NCBI RefSeq assembly: GCF_001517085.1
Contig: NZ_LRAC01000124.1
Span: 124,001 to 188,000, forward strand
Length of the DNA stretch: 64,000 nt
From: Paenibacillus sp. DMB5
Lineage (GTDB): Bacteria > Bacillota > Bacilli > Paenibacillales > Paenibacillaceae
Reading direction: 5' to 3'
The notes beneath the pieces were generated by a model. The model saw nothing but the letters and a program-made list of their open reading frames with translations, did not search any database and was not told the origin of the DNA. Numbering within the stretch: position 1 is the stretch's first letter; the number at the start of each line of letters is the position of its first letter. Positions 42,628 through 51,948 of the stretch are shown piece after piece. The position numbers and the translations under genes were made by a program.

Positions 42628-44181
42628 ATGAGTTTACTTACTGTAGAAAATGTTTCACATAATTTTGGTGACCGGCAATTGTTCAAGAATGTATCCTTCC
42701 GCCTGCTGGACGGTGAGCATGTCGGATTTGTAGGGGCGAACGGCGCGGGTAAATCGACGCTGATGAATATTTTAACCGGAACATTGCTCAAGGACAGCGG
42801 AAGAGTGGAATGGACGCCGCGGGTCCGGTTCGGTTATCTGGATCAGCATACAAATCTTACACCGGGTAAAACCGTGCGTGACGTGCTCAAAGACGCCTTT
42901 CTGCCACTGCTGGAGCTGGAGAAGGAAATGATGGTAATTACCGACAGAATGGGCGAAGCATCACCGGAGGAGCTTGAACTGCTGCTGGAGCAGATGGGTG
43001 AAATCCAAGAACAGCTCGATATCGGTGATTTCTATCTGATAGATGTTAAAGTTGAGGAAATGGGCAATGGCCTCGGACTCTCGGCGATCGGGCTGGACCG
43101 TGATGTGGCTTCACTGAGCGGGGGACAGCGGACTAAGGTGCTGCTGGCGAAGCTGCTTCTGGAGAAACCAAATGTACTGCTGCTCGATGAGCCTACGAAC
43201 TACCTGGACGTTGAGCATATCGACTGGCTGACGAACTACCTGAAGCAATATCCGTATGCTTTTATGCTGATTTCCCATGATACCGAATTTATGAATAAGG
43301 TCGTTAATGTCGTGTATCATCTGGAATTTGGTAAGCTTACGCGTTACACGGCTAATTATGAGAAATTCCTGGATATGGCTGAAATGAACAAGAACCAGCA
43401 TATTGAAGCCTATGAGAAACAGCGTGAATTCATCAAGAAGCAAGAGGAGTTTATCCAGAAAAATAAAGCGCGCGCCTCCACCTCAGGCCGGGCGAAGAGC
43501 CGTGAAAAGCAGCTTGACCGCATCGAGCGAATTGATCGTCCAGAGGAAGCAGCCAAGCCGAGCTTCTCGTTCAAAGAGAGCCGGTCCAGCGGTAAAACCG
43601 TGTTTGAAGGGATTGACTTCGAAATTGGCTATGACCGTCCGCTGCTGCCGAAGCTGAACATGCTGATTGAACGTGGTGACAAAATTGCGATCGTCGGCAG
43701 CAACGGAGTGGGGAAATCTACACTGCTGAAAACCATTCTGGGAGTGATACCGCCTTTCAGCGGAAAAACCTACCTGGGGGATTACTTGTATTCCGCTTAC
43801 TTCCAGCAGGAAGTGAAGGCTGCTAATGTTACGCCCATTGATGATGTCTGGAATGAATTCTCCAGCCTTACTCAGAATGAGGTGCGCGGCTATCTGGCCC
43901 GCTGCGGGCTGAAAAACGAGCATATCAGCCGCCCGCTGAGCATGCTCAGCGGGGGCGAACAGGCTAAAGTACGCCTGTGCAAGCTGATGATGCGTGAGAG
44001 TAACTGGATTCTGTTTGATGAACCGACCAATCACCTTGATATTATTGCCAAGGCTGAGCTGAAGCGGGCATTACAGGAGTATACAGGTACCGTGCTGCTC
44101 GTCTCCCATGAACCCGAGTTTTACGAGGATTGGGTAACGAAAACCTGGAATGTTGAGCAATGGTCTGCGCAGAAGGTATAG
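42628..44181 (+). CDS. ABC-F family ATPase
   Basis: This 517-residue protein has two fused ABC ATPase domains with no membrane part, the ABC-F layout. Domain 1: GANGAGKST, LSGGQRTKVLLAKLL, LLLDEPTNYLD. Domain 2: GSNGVGKSTLL, LSGGEQAKVRLCKLM, ILFDEPTNHLD. The linker between them (IEAYEKQREFIKKQEEFIQKNKAR...DRIERID) is helical. ABC-F proteins act on the ribosome in translation or antibiotic protection; this type resembles YkpA/YbiT housekeeping members. It starts at ATG 42628 with AGGAG upstream and stands alone. Confidence 0.9.
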   Translation: MSLLTVENVSHNFGDRQLFKNVSFRLLDGEHVGFVGANGAGKSTLMNILTGTLLKDSGRVEWTPRVRFGYLDQHTNLTPGKTVRDVLKDAFLPLLELEKEMMVITDRMGEASPEELELLLEQMGEIQEQLDIGDFYLIDVKVEEMGNGLGLSAIGLDRDVASLSGGQRTKVLLAKLLLEKPNVLLLDEPTNYLDVEHIDWLTNYLKQYPYAFMLISHDTEFMNKVVNVVYHLEFGKLTRYTANYEKFLDMAEMNKNQHIEAYEKQREFIKKQEEFIQKNKARASTSGRAKSREKQLDRIERIDRPEEAAKPSFSFKESRSSGKTVFEGIDFEIGYDRPLLPKLNMLIERGDKIAIVGSNGVGKSTLLKTILGVIPPFSGKTYLGDYLYSAYFQQEVKAANVTPIDDVWNEFSSLTQNEVRGYLARCGLKNEHISRPLSMLSGGEQAKVRLCKLMMRESNWILFDEPTNHLDIIAKAELKRALQEYTGTVLLVSHEPEFYEDWVTKTWNVEQWSAQKV

Positions 44182-44193
44182 AATAATTGCAGG

Positions 44194-44236
44194 GATCCGG
44201 GCAAAACGGCCTTGAAAAGCTGCTTTTTCCCGGATC
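44194..44236 (+). other. Hairpin between the ABC-F and MoeB-type genes
   Basis: GATCCGGG (44194-44201) pairs exactly with CCCGGATC (44229-44236). The loop of 27 bases has a small inner stem. No clear T run follows, so terminator function is doubtful. Confidence 0.5.
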
Positions 44237-44260
44237 TTCAATATAGGGGGCTGTACAGGA

Positions 44261-45316
44261 ATGAACGACAGTAATAATATCCAAATCACCGGCCGGAACG
44301 GACGTTATTCCCGTCAGGTCCGCTTTGCACCATTTGGTGCAGGAGGTCAGGCAGGGCTTGCACAGGCCAATGTATTAATTGTAGGTACAGGTGCGCTGGG
44401 AACCGGAATTGCAGAGACTCTGGCCCGCTGCGGTGTCGGAAGGCTGATTCTGGCTGACCGGGATTATGTGGAGTGGAGTAATCTTCAGCGCCAACAGCTC
44501 TATACGGAAGAGGATGCCCGTCTGCGCACCCCCAAAGCCGAGGCGGCTAAAGTCAGGCTGCAGCAGATTAATTCGGAGATTCAGATAGAAGCCCACGTGA
44601 TGGATGTACGTGCGGAAGAACTGGAGAGCCTGTTGTCCCGGGTAGATCTGATCATGGATGGCACTGATAATTTTGACACCCGTCTGATCATCAACGATAT
44701 GGCTCAAAAACACGGCATTCCCTGGATTTACGGGGCTTGTGTCGGCAGCTACGGCATTACATACACCATTCTTCCAGGCGAGACACCATGCCTGAACTGC
44801 CTGCTTGGAACCGTTCCCCTGGGAGGAGATACCTGTGATACGGCGGGCATTCTGCCGCAGGCGGCGCAGCTTGTAACTGCCAATGCAACCGCAGAGGCGC
44901 TCAAGCTGCTGGGCGGCCGGCGCGAACAGCTGCGCGGAAGACTGCTGAGCTTTGACGTGTGGCGTAATGAACACCAGGAAATAGGAGTGAAGGCTGCCAA
45001 AAAAGCAGACTGTCCGTCATGCGGCAGCCATGCGGTCTATCCTTATCTGACCGCAGCGAACACCGAGCGCAGCGATGTGCTCTGCGGCAGGGATACCGTG
45101 CAGATCCGGCCGGCGCAACGCCGGCAGCTTAATCTGCAGGAGACGGCTGCCAGGCTCGCAAATCTGGGCACCGGCAAGGTGGACAGCAATCCGTATTTAG
45201 TCTCGTTTACAGAGGAACCGTACCGTCTGGTTATCTTTGCTGACGGGCGGGCCTTGATTCATGGAACCAGTGATATTGCCGCAGCGCGCAGCGTATATCA
45301 CCGGTATTTTGGCTGA
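44261..45316 (+). CDS. MoeB/ThiF family adenylyltransferase
   Basis: This E1-like enzyme adenylates the C-terminal Gly of small sulfur carrier proteins (ThiS or MoaD). The 351 residues show the nucleotide loop (VLIVGTGALGTGIAETLARCGVG), the conserved DRDYVEWSNLQRQQLY, DGTDNFDTRLIINDM (catalytic Asp), and zinc Cys pairs CLNCLLG and CPSCG. A short unique C-terminal segment (about 60 residues) follows. ATG at 44261 after AGGGGG. No ThiS or MoaD gene is in the window. A Dabb protein gene follows. Confidence 0.9.
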   Translation: MNDSNNIQITGRNGRYSRQVRFAPFGAGGQAGLAQANVLIVGTGALGTGIAETLARCGVGRLILADRDYVEWSNLQRQQLYTEEDARLRTPKAEAAKVRLQQINSEIQIEAHVMDVRAEELESLLSRVDLIMDGTDNFDTRLIINDMAQKHGIPWIYGACVGSYGITYTILPGETPCLNCLLGTVPLGGDTCDTAGILPQAAQLVTANATAEALKLLGGRREQLRGRLLSFDVWRNEHQEIGVKAAKKADCPSCGSHAVYPYLTAANTERSDVLCGRDTVQIRPAQRRQLNLQETAARLANLGTGKVDSNPYLVSFTEEPYRLVIFADGRALIHGTSDIAAARSVYHRYFG

Positions 45317-45330
45317 CGAAGGGAGAACAA

Positions 45331-45636
45331 ATGATGGAGACAGGAACGATCCGGCACATGGCGCTGTTTACGCTGAAGGTTCCGGCAGATTCCAGGGAGG
45401 CACAGGCCTTCCTTAAAGACGGCGAAGAGATTCTTAGCGGCATTCCGGTTGTACGCCAGTTTGAGGCACTGCGCCAGGTAAGTGCCAAGTGTGAATATGA
45501 CTTCTGCTTTTCGATGGAGTTTGCGAATCAGGAGGACTACGACAGCTATAATAATCATCCGGACCATCAAGCTTTTGTAAGTGAGAGATGGGAAACGGAG
45601 GTTGCGAAATTTCAGGAAGTTGATCTTTTGAAATAA
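45331..45636 (+). CDS. Dabb (stress-responsive alpha/beta barrel) protein
   Basis: This 101-residue ferredoxin-like protein (IRHMALFTLKVPADS, SGIPVVRQFEALRQVS, YDFCFSMEFANQEDYDSYNNHPDHQAFV) has the Dabb family pattern, including the conserved NHPDHQAF segment. Dabb proteins form dimeric alpha/beta barrels of varied, often unknown, function. ATG at 45331 with AAGGGAG ahead, 14 bases after the previous stop, so co-transcribed. Confidence 0.88.
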   Translation: MMETGTIRHMALFTLKVPADSREAQAFLKDGEEILSGIPVVRQFEALRQVSAKCEYDFCFSMEFANQEDYDSYNNHPDHQAFVSERWETEVAKFQEVDLLK

Positions 45637-45672
45637 TCCTTTGCAGCAGACTGCAGACACATATAGAGCAGG

Positions 45673-45703
45673 AAAGACCCTTCCTTCCGGAATGGTCTTT
45701 TTG
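45673..45703 (+). terminator. Terminator after the Dabb gene
   Basis: AAAGACC pairs with GGTCTTT, with inner TTCC/GGAA pairing, followed by T-rich sequence. Confidence 0.75.
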
Positions 45704-45777
45704 CTTTGTGGGGACTCTAAGCATTATCTGCGGCGGGATTACCGCTCTGCAAGGCTGATGGATGCGGGGTAAAAACG

Positions 45778-46484
45778 ATGAATGAAACAATCGTTTGGTT
45801 CAGGGCTGGGGGAAGAGATGGCGGGCAGAGGGAAGCGCAGCTGAGTGAGCTGGGGCTTCAGACGGCAATAAGCGAGATCCTGAGGATCTTCGCTTATTGT
45901 TAACCAGGATGCAGCCTGTCCTGCTGCTTGCGGAAATTAGTGATGCCGGGGCATGGCCGGGGTGGGAGATCATCTCGGAGTACCGGTCGCAGGGGACCTT
46001 TATGCCGGTAATGGTAATAGCAGGCGGGGGGAGCAGCGAGGAGGCAGTTGCTGTATTTGAAGCAGGCGGAAATGAATATATGCTAAGCCCGCTCCATGAT
46101 GAAGAATTCAGATGCAGGGTGAAGAATCTGCTCTGGCTCACCGGACGCCGGCGCGGCCTTGAATCATTGATCAAAATCGACGGCCTGATGCTGGATGCAA
46201 GCCGCAGGCTGGTCAGCCGGGACGGGATCAGGCTCAGCCTGACCCCCAAAGAATTTGACCTGCTGTATTATCTCGCTGTTAATCAGGGGGAAATCTGCCC
46301 CCGGGACGAGATTCTACGGCATGTCTGGGGATACCATTTTCATGCGGATACCAATGTGGTCGATGTGTACATCAGACATATCCGGATCAAAGTGGATAAA
46401 GGTCACCGGAACAAGCTGATTCATACGGTGCGCGGCACCGGTTATGTACTGAGGGCGCCTAGCGGCAGTCCCTCAGGTGTATAA
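45778..46484 (+). pseudogene. Response regulator-like protein with degenerate receiver, frameshifted
   Basis: The C-terminal half is a typical OmpR winged helix (LSLTPKEFDLLYYLAV, NVVDVYIRHIRIKVD, HTVRGTGYVLRAP). The N-terminal half keeps the receiver fold (VLLLAEISDAGAWPGWEIIS, FMPVMVIAGGGSSEEAV, GGNEYMLSPLHDEEF) but lacks the acidic pair and the usual phosphoacceptor Asp (ISDAG occupies that region) and the Lys. The ATG at 45778 opens a frame that stops at 45902, while the rest is in another frame. Adding a G near 45876 joins them as ISEDPEDLRLLLTRMQP. No kinase gene is nearby. It is probably a phosphorylation-independent regulator. Confidence 0.75.
45871..45880 (+). other. Frameshift site in the response regulator gene (one base missing)
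   Basis: agc gag atc should read agc gag gat cct to continue ISEDPEDL into the downstream frame. Confidence 0.65.
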
Positions 46485-46522
46485 CTGTATTTTCAATACA
46501 CGGAGCAGATATATACAGCTTC

Positions 46523-47029
46523 CTACAGTACCCGGCGTGCTTTCAGATACGTTCTTTTCCAGTTGCCGGAATTCAGGTCTGAAACGGTTACGCCCGGGGA
46601 ACCGTAAGTGTGCAGGATTTTGCCGTTGCCGGCGTATACAGCCACGTGTGTAACGTTCTTGCCGTTAGCCCGGCTGCCGCTGGAGAAGAACACAAGGTCG
46701 CCGACACGGAGATTCGATTTGGAGACCGCTTTTCCGACCTTGGATTGGGCTACAGAGGTACGCGGCAGGTTTACACCGTATTTTGCAAAGATATATTTAG
46801 TAAAAGAGGAGCAGTCAAAATATCTAGTAGTCGACGTGGAAGCGCCGAATTGATAGCGGGTGCCCAAATATTTTTTACCGAAGTTTACGATGCTTTGTCC
46901 GGTAGAGGCTGTCACAGATGCGGCAGCAACGGGTGCTGTGCCGGCTCCTGTAGCCATCAGAGTACTCAGTCCGATTGTAGTGCACATTCCCACGACAACC
47001 GCTTGCTTGAACCATTGGTGCTTCTTCAT
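46523..47029 (-). CDS. Secreted NlpC/P60 peptidase
   Basis: This 168-residue cell-wall endopeptidase has a signal peptide (first about 35 residues, ending APVAAA) and a single NlpC/P60 domain: catalytic Cys in YFDCSSFTKYIF, His in NVTHVAVYAGNGKILH. It cleaves D-Glu-gamma-Dap or related bonds in peptidoglycan. There is no wall-binding domain, so it is a minimal secreted form. Preceded by GGGAGG on the minus strand. Confidence 0.92.
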   Translation of the reverse strand: MKKHQWFKQAVVVGMCTTIGLSTLMATGAGTAPVAAASVTASTGQSIVNFGKKYLGTRYQFGASTSTTRYFDCSSFTKYIFAKYGVNLPRTSVAQSKVGKAVSKSNLRVGDLVFFSSGSRANGKNVTHVAVYAGNGKILHTYGSPGVTVSDLNSGNWKRTYLKARRVL

Positions 47030-47216
47030 GTTGTAAAAACCTCCCAGGTTTATATCTTTCTTGAATGTTTCTTTCTCTGTTTCGTAGTATAGCAGTTTAT
47101 AACCAGCCTATATTTTTCCATAAATGTCTCGAATCCAAGCCGGGCCTGGGTTGGAAGCGTTTTATTAAAAAAACATTAAAAGTTACAAAAAATTAATAAT
47201 TATAAGAAAATGCATA

Positions 47217-47263
47217 ACAAAAAAACCGGAAAACCCTTATGTATCAAGGGGAATCCCGGTTTT
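47217..47263 (-). terminator. Terminator after thiN
   Basis: On the minus strand AAAACCGG pairs with CCGGTTTT with an inner CCCTT/AAGGG helix, followed by a T run. Confidence 0.75.
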
Positions 47264-47306
47264 ACACTTTTGAAACAAAGGTTACAACGATGTCTCCGGA
47301 TATGTA

Positions 47307-47948
47307 TTAATCCTTGCTCTGGATGATAAGCAGCAGGCCGCTTTCGATGGTAACCGTTCCTGTCTCTTCCAGCAGCCGGTTGCTGACAGCGAGGGACTGG
47401 CCCAGCTTGAGCGTTGCATTGTCCAGCGGATACTGGAAGCCCTGCAGGGTAATCCCGGTTACTTCAGGAGTCAGCGGGAGCAGGGAGACATAGGTGAAGC
47501 CCTGTTCATGAACATGCACCTGTGATCCGGTAAGCGTGATAAAATTGTTGGCATCCATTACAGAACAGCTTATCTGGCGCTGCAGCGCCCTCGTCATCAT
47601 CTGAATGCTGGCCAGCGTATGGTCCATTCTTGTGCCTGTTACGCCCATCATTAGGATCGATTCAGGCTGGGTGTTCAGCGCCAGATCAAGCGCCAGCTCA
47701 CTGTCAGTCAGGTCCTTGTCAACAGGATCGCAGGTAATCGTCTCTTTACTGCCTGCTCTGATCTCCTCCAGCGCTTCAGGGCTTACCGAATCAAAATCCC
47801 CGACGGAGATATCCGGCGTAATCCCGCGGCTGACAAGAAATAATGCGCCGCTGTCCGCCCCGATAATAAAATCCTCTTCATCTATATGGTGCAAAAAGTC
47901 CTCGGACAGCACACCTCCGGCAAAAATAACAACGCGTTTGGATGGCAA
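47307..47948 (-). CDS. thiN: Thiamine diphosphokinase
   Basis: This enzyme converts thiamine to thiamine diphosphate. The 213 residues show the family motifs VVIFAGGVLSEDF, IGADSGALFLVSRGI, VGDFDSVS (metal-binding Asp pair), KDLTDSELALDLAL and GVTGTRMDHTLAS, plus the C-terminal thiamine-binding beta domain. TTG at 47948 is nine bases after GGAGG and gives LPSKRVVIFAGG; the frame reaches 47987 only with an added tail that includes the ribosome site. It provides the cofactor used by the nearby pyruvate dehydrogenase, though not co-transcribed. Confidence 0.9.
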   Translation of the reverse strand: MPSKRVVIFAGGVLSEDFLHHIDEEDFIIGADSGALFLVSRGITPDISVGDFDSVSPEALEEIRAGSKETITCDPVDKDLTDSELALDLALNTQPESILMMGVTGTRMDHTLASIQMMTRALQRQISCSVMDANNFITLTGSQVHVHEQGFTYVSLLPLTPEVTGITLQGFQYPLDNATLKLGQSLAVSNRLLEETGTVTIESGLLLIIQSKD

Positions 47949-48118
47949 ATTAATCTCCCTCCTTCTATTGGTGTTATAGTTTGTCATCCTTCACAAAGTA
48001 TAATGCAGGATCCAAAAGTTGTACAATTACAGCTGATAAGGCTAAAATAAAGATAGCGGATTTTTTCTACTATAGAATAAAACCTTCAATTTTCAGAACA
48101 GAATCAGAGCTGCGGGAG

Positions 48119-48592
48119 GTGAGAGAAATCGTAAACGTATTATTCGTATGCCTGGGCAATATTTGCCGTTCGCCAATGGCGGAAGCGGTTCTCCGCAGCA
48201 AAATTGCAAAGCGCCGCCTGACGGATTCCATCATGGTGGATTCAGCGGGAACAGGAGACTGGCATATTGGAAAAGTGCCGCATGAGGGAACCCGGCGCAT
48301 TCTCGATCAAAAGGGGATCAGCTATGCCGATATGACTGCACGCCTGGTGGGCAGCAGCGATTTTGACAGCTTTCAGTACATAGTCTGCATGGATAACTCT
48401 AACGGCGAGAATGTCCGAAAGCTTCCCGGAGGGGATAAGGCGGAGCTGCTGTTCTTCATGGATCTGCTTCCGGACGAGGAGCTGCGCGAGGTGCCTGATC
48501 CTTATTTCACCGGCAATTTCGAACAAGTCTATGACCTTATTGATGCGGGCTGTGATGTGCTGCTGGACAAGATTATTCAGGAGAAGCTATAG
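48119..48592 (+). CDS. Low molecular weight protein tyrosine phosphatase
   Basis: The 157-residue protein has the P-loop VCLGNICRSPMAE (CX5R), the conserved SAGTGDWHIG, and the DPY motif with the general acid Asp (EVPDPYFTG). It could act on protein phosphotyrosine or phosphoarginine (YwlE-type). The N-terminus is unclear: GTG at 48119 sits in the ribosome site itself (GCGGGAGGTGAG), and a GTA stands where a start would be ideally spaced, so the start is tentative. Confidence 0.88.
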   Translation: MREIVNVLFVCLGNICRSPMAEAVLRSKIAKRRLTDSIMVDSAGTGDWHIGKVPHEGTRRILDQKGISYADMTARLVGSSDFDSFQYIVCMDNSNGENVRKLPGGDKAELLFFMDLLPDEELREVPDPYFTGNFEQVYDLIDAGCDVLLDKIIQEKL

Positions 48593-48656
48593 CAGCCTAC
48601 AGGCAGAAGCAATAGGTTAGAATTAGTGTTCAAAATTAGCCTGCCCGGTAACCGTC

Positions 48657-48688
48657 CTAAAAAAGAGGACGGGCACCGTGTGCCCGTC
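48657..48688 (-). terminator. Terminator after the esterase gene
   Basis: On the minus strand GACGGGCAC pairs with GTGCCCGTC around ACG, followed by CTC and six T. Confidence 0.75.
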
Positions 48689-48769
48689 TCGGATTGAAAG
48701 CGTAATCAAACTGCCTGCATCTATACATAAGTTGACTGATTGTTCACTGTTTCGTCATTTTAAGCTGTT

Positions 48770-49501
48770 TCATGGGGTTAAGAAATAGAGTAATGATTCT
48801 GGGAGCTCTTTTTGCCAAAATCCCCAAAGATGCTTGCCGTCCTTCTCGCGGTAGGAGACGGTGGCTCCACGGGCTTCAAGCAGTGCCTTTGTATCGCGGT
48901 TCATCTGGACGAAATCGTATACGCCGGTATCTGTCTGATAATCGGTCTCCTGCAGGCCTACCACCATATTGATATTCAGCCAGGATAAGTCATCCTCCCG
49001 GGCAATCAGGTCGCGGGATTCGGGATAATAAGCTCCCGACAGGCTTAACACACGGCTGAACAGGCCGGGATAGGCAAGGGCAAGATGCAGGGAGACGCTG
49101 CCGCCCAGCGAGTCTCCGGCGATAATCCGCTGATCGGGAGTGCGGCGGACCGGATAATTGTGTTCAATGAAGGGAATAATTTCTTCGGCAAAGCAGGCAA
49201 GGTATTGCTTGAAGCGGCTGCCGAAGGGGGCATACTCCTGTGTCCGGACCGCCACGTTCACCTCGACGCCTACAATAATGAACGGCTCGATGTCTTCTTC
49301 TATAATGAGCTGTCCGGCAAGGGTGGCGATCCGACCGAAATTGAAAAATTCTTCGCCGTCCTGACAATAAATTACGGGATAGCTGAGTACTTCGTTGTAG
49401 CCCGGGGGAAGATAAATGCGGAGCTTGCGTTCCTCCTGCAGCTGTTCACTCCAAAGGGTTTGCTTAACGATTGTTCGTTTCAGAAAAACAGGTTCACTCA
49501 T
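48770..49501 (-). CDS. Esterase family protein, enterochelin-esterase-like
   Basis: This 243-residue alpha/beta hydrolase has the nucleophile elbow GDSLGG (Ser), an oxyanion region YPVIYCQDGEEFF, and a late KDGKHLWGFWQ segment containing the catalytic His. It is related to esterase D / enterochelin esterase-like enzymes; substrate unknown. The ATG at 49501 gives MSEPVFLKRT; the frame extends to 49543 without a ribosome site. It is divergent from the pdh operon. Confidence 0.85.
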   Translation of the reverse strand: MSEPVFLKRTIVKQTLWSEQLQEERKLRIYLPPGYNEVLSYPVIYCQDGEEFFNFGRIATLAGQLIIEEDIEPFIIVGVEVNVAVRTQEYAPFGSRFKQYLACFAEEIIPFIEHNYPVRRTPDQRIIAGDSLGGSVSLHLALAYPGLFSRVLSLSGAYYPESRDLIAREDDLSWLNINMVVGLQETDYQTDTGVYDFVQMNRDTKALLEARGATVSYREKDGKHLWGFWQKELPESLLYFLTP

Positions 49502-49647
49502 GACTGAATCGTCGCCTTTCTTGTCGAATTTTGCATTACACATGCGGTTACGTTAAAATTACCCAAGCGGTAAATGTGTGAAAAATCATTTACTAGCTTG
49601 AAAAAAACAAATCTGTTATAGGATATTCTAAATCCTGTTATACATAC

Positions 49648-49671
49648 AAAATTTATGAGAACATAAATTTT
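49648..49671. repeat. Inverted repeat upstream of the pdh promoter
   Basis: AAAATTTATG (49648-49657) and CATAAATTTT (49662-49671) are perfect inverted halves around AGAA, 12 bases upstream of the -35 element. It is a candidate operator for a regulator of the pdh operon. Confidence 0.65.
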
Positions 49672-49683
49672 ATGCGTATTTCT

Positions 49684-49713
49684 TTGACGAAACAGATAAA
49701 ACAGGTGTATAAT
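49684..49713 (+). promoter_or_regulatory. Sigma-A promoter of the pdh operon
   Basis: TTGACG (49684-49689) and TATAAT (49708-49713) are 18 bases apart; the start of pdhA is 54 bases downstream of the -10. Confidence 0.78.
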
Positions 49714-49736
49714 AATTCTATAACAGATACCACTGA

Positions 49737-50834
<1,098 letters not shown>

Positions 50835-50849
50835 GGGGGATATCAGGCA

Positions 50850-51827
50850 ATGGCACAAATGAATATGAAAGAAGCAATTCGTGACGCACTGCGCGTTGAA
50901 CTGAATCGCGACCCTAATGTTATGATTTTTGGAGAAGACGTTGGTAATGTAGGCGGCGTTTTCCGTGTAACTGAAGGACTGCAGAAAGAATTTGGCGAAG
51001 ACCGTGTATTCGATACACCGCTTGCCGAATCTGCCATCGGCGGTCTGGCTTTTGGCCTCGGGGTACAAGGCTTCCGTCCAATCGCTGAAATCCAGTTTAT
51101 CGGCTTCATCTATGAAGCTCTTGACCAGATCGTTATCCAGGCTGCACGCCTGCGCTACCGTTCCGGCGGTAAATATAATGCACCAATCGTATTCCGTACT
51201 CCATTTGGCGGCGGCGTTAAGGCAGCTGAGCTTCACACGGATTCCCTTGAGGGTCTGATCGCTCAAAGCCCGGGGATCAAAGTGGTTATTCCTTCCAACC
51301 CTTATGATGCCAAAGGTCTGATGATCGCATCGATCCGCGACAATGACCCTGTATTCTTCATGGAGCACCTTAACCTGTATCATGCATTCCGTGATGAAGT
51401 GCCTGAAGGAGAATACACTGTTGAGCTGGGCAAGGCTAATGTTGTACGCGAAGGTTCTGATGTAACCATCATTGCTTACGGTCTGATGGTACATACTGCA
51501 ACCAAAGCGGCTGACCAGCTGGAGAAGGAAGGCATCAAGGCTGAAATTATCGATCTGCGTACTGTTAGCCCGATTGATATTGATACCATTGTAGCTTCCG
51601 TGAAGAAGACTAACCGTGCAATTGTAGTTCAAGAAGCACAGAAGAGCTCCGGTGTTGCAGCCGAAGTTATTGCTCAAATCAACGAAAAAGCGATTCTGCA
51701 CCTTGAAGCGCCTGTACTTCGTGTGGCAGGTCCGGATACCATTTATCCGTTCGCACAAATCGAAGATAGCTGGATTCCTACACCAGCACGCGTAGTGGCG
51801 GCTGTTAAGAAAGTTCTGGAATTCTAA
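50850..51827 (+). CDS. pdhB: Pyruvate dehydrogenase E1 beta subunit
   Basis: This 325-residue partner of pdhA shows the transketolase-like pyrimidine-binding region ([38 protein letters not shown]) and the C-terminal half ([43 protein letters not shown]). Length is typical. GGGGGATATCAGGCA precedes the ATG. Confidence 0.95.
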   Translation: MAQMNMKEAIRDALRVELNRDPNVMIFGEDVGNVGGVFRVTEGLQKEFGEDRVFDTPLAESAIGGLAFGLGVQGFRPIAEIQFIGFIYEALDQIVIQAARLRYRSGGKYNAPIVFRTPFGGGVKAAELHTDSLEGLIAQSPGIKVVIPSNPYDAKGLMIASIRDNDPVFFMEHLNLYHAFRDEVPEGEYTVELGKANVVREGSDVTIIAYGLMVHTATKAADQLEKEGIKAEIIDLRTVSPIDIDTIVASVKKTNRAIVVQEAQKSSGVAAEVIAQINEKAILHLEAPVLRVAGPDTIYPFAQIEDSWIPTPARVVAAVKKVLEF

Positions 51828-51841
51828 TAGAGATTTTATCT

Positions 51842-51864
51842 GCCGTCCTTGCACAGAGGGCGGC
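51842..51864 (+). other. Hairpin in the pdhB-pdhC gap
   Basis: GCCGTCCT pairs with AGGGCGGC (one mismatch) in the 121-base gap. With no T run, it may be an RNA stabiliser or processing site rather than a terminator. Confidence 0.5.
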
Positions 51865-51948
51865 ACCACTTTCTGCATTATACTTAAACATTGAGCAAAT
51901 GCTTTCGCTATCCAAAATGAAGCAAAAAACTTTTAGGAGGTTATCAAG

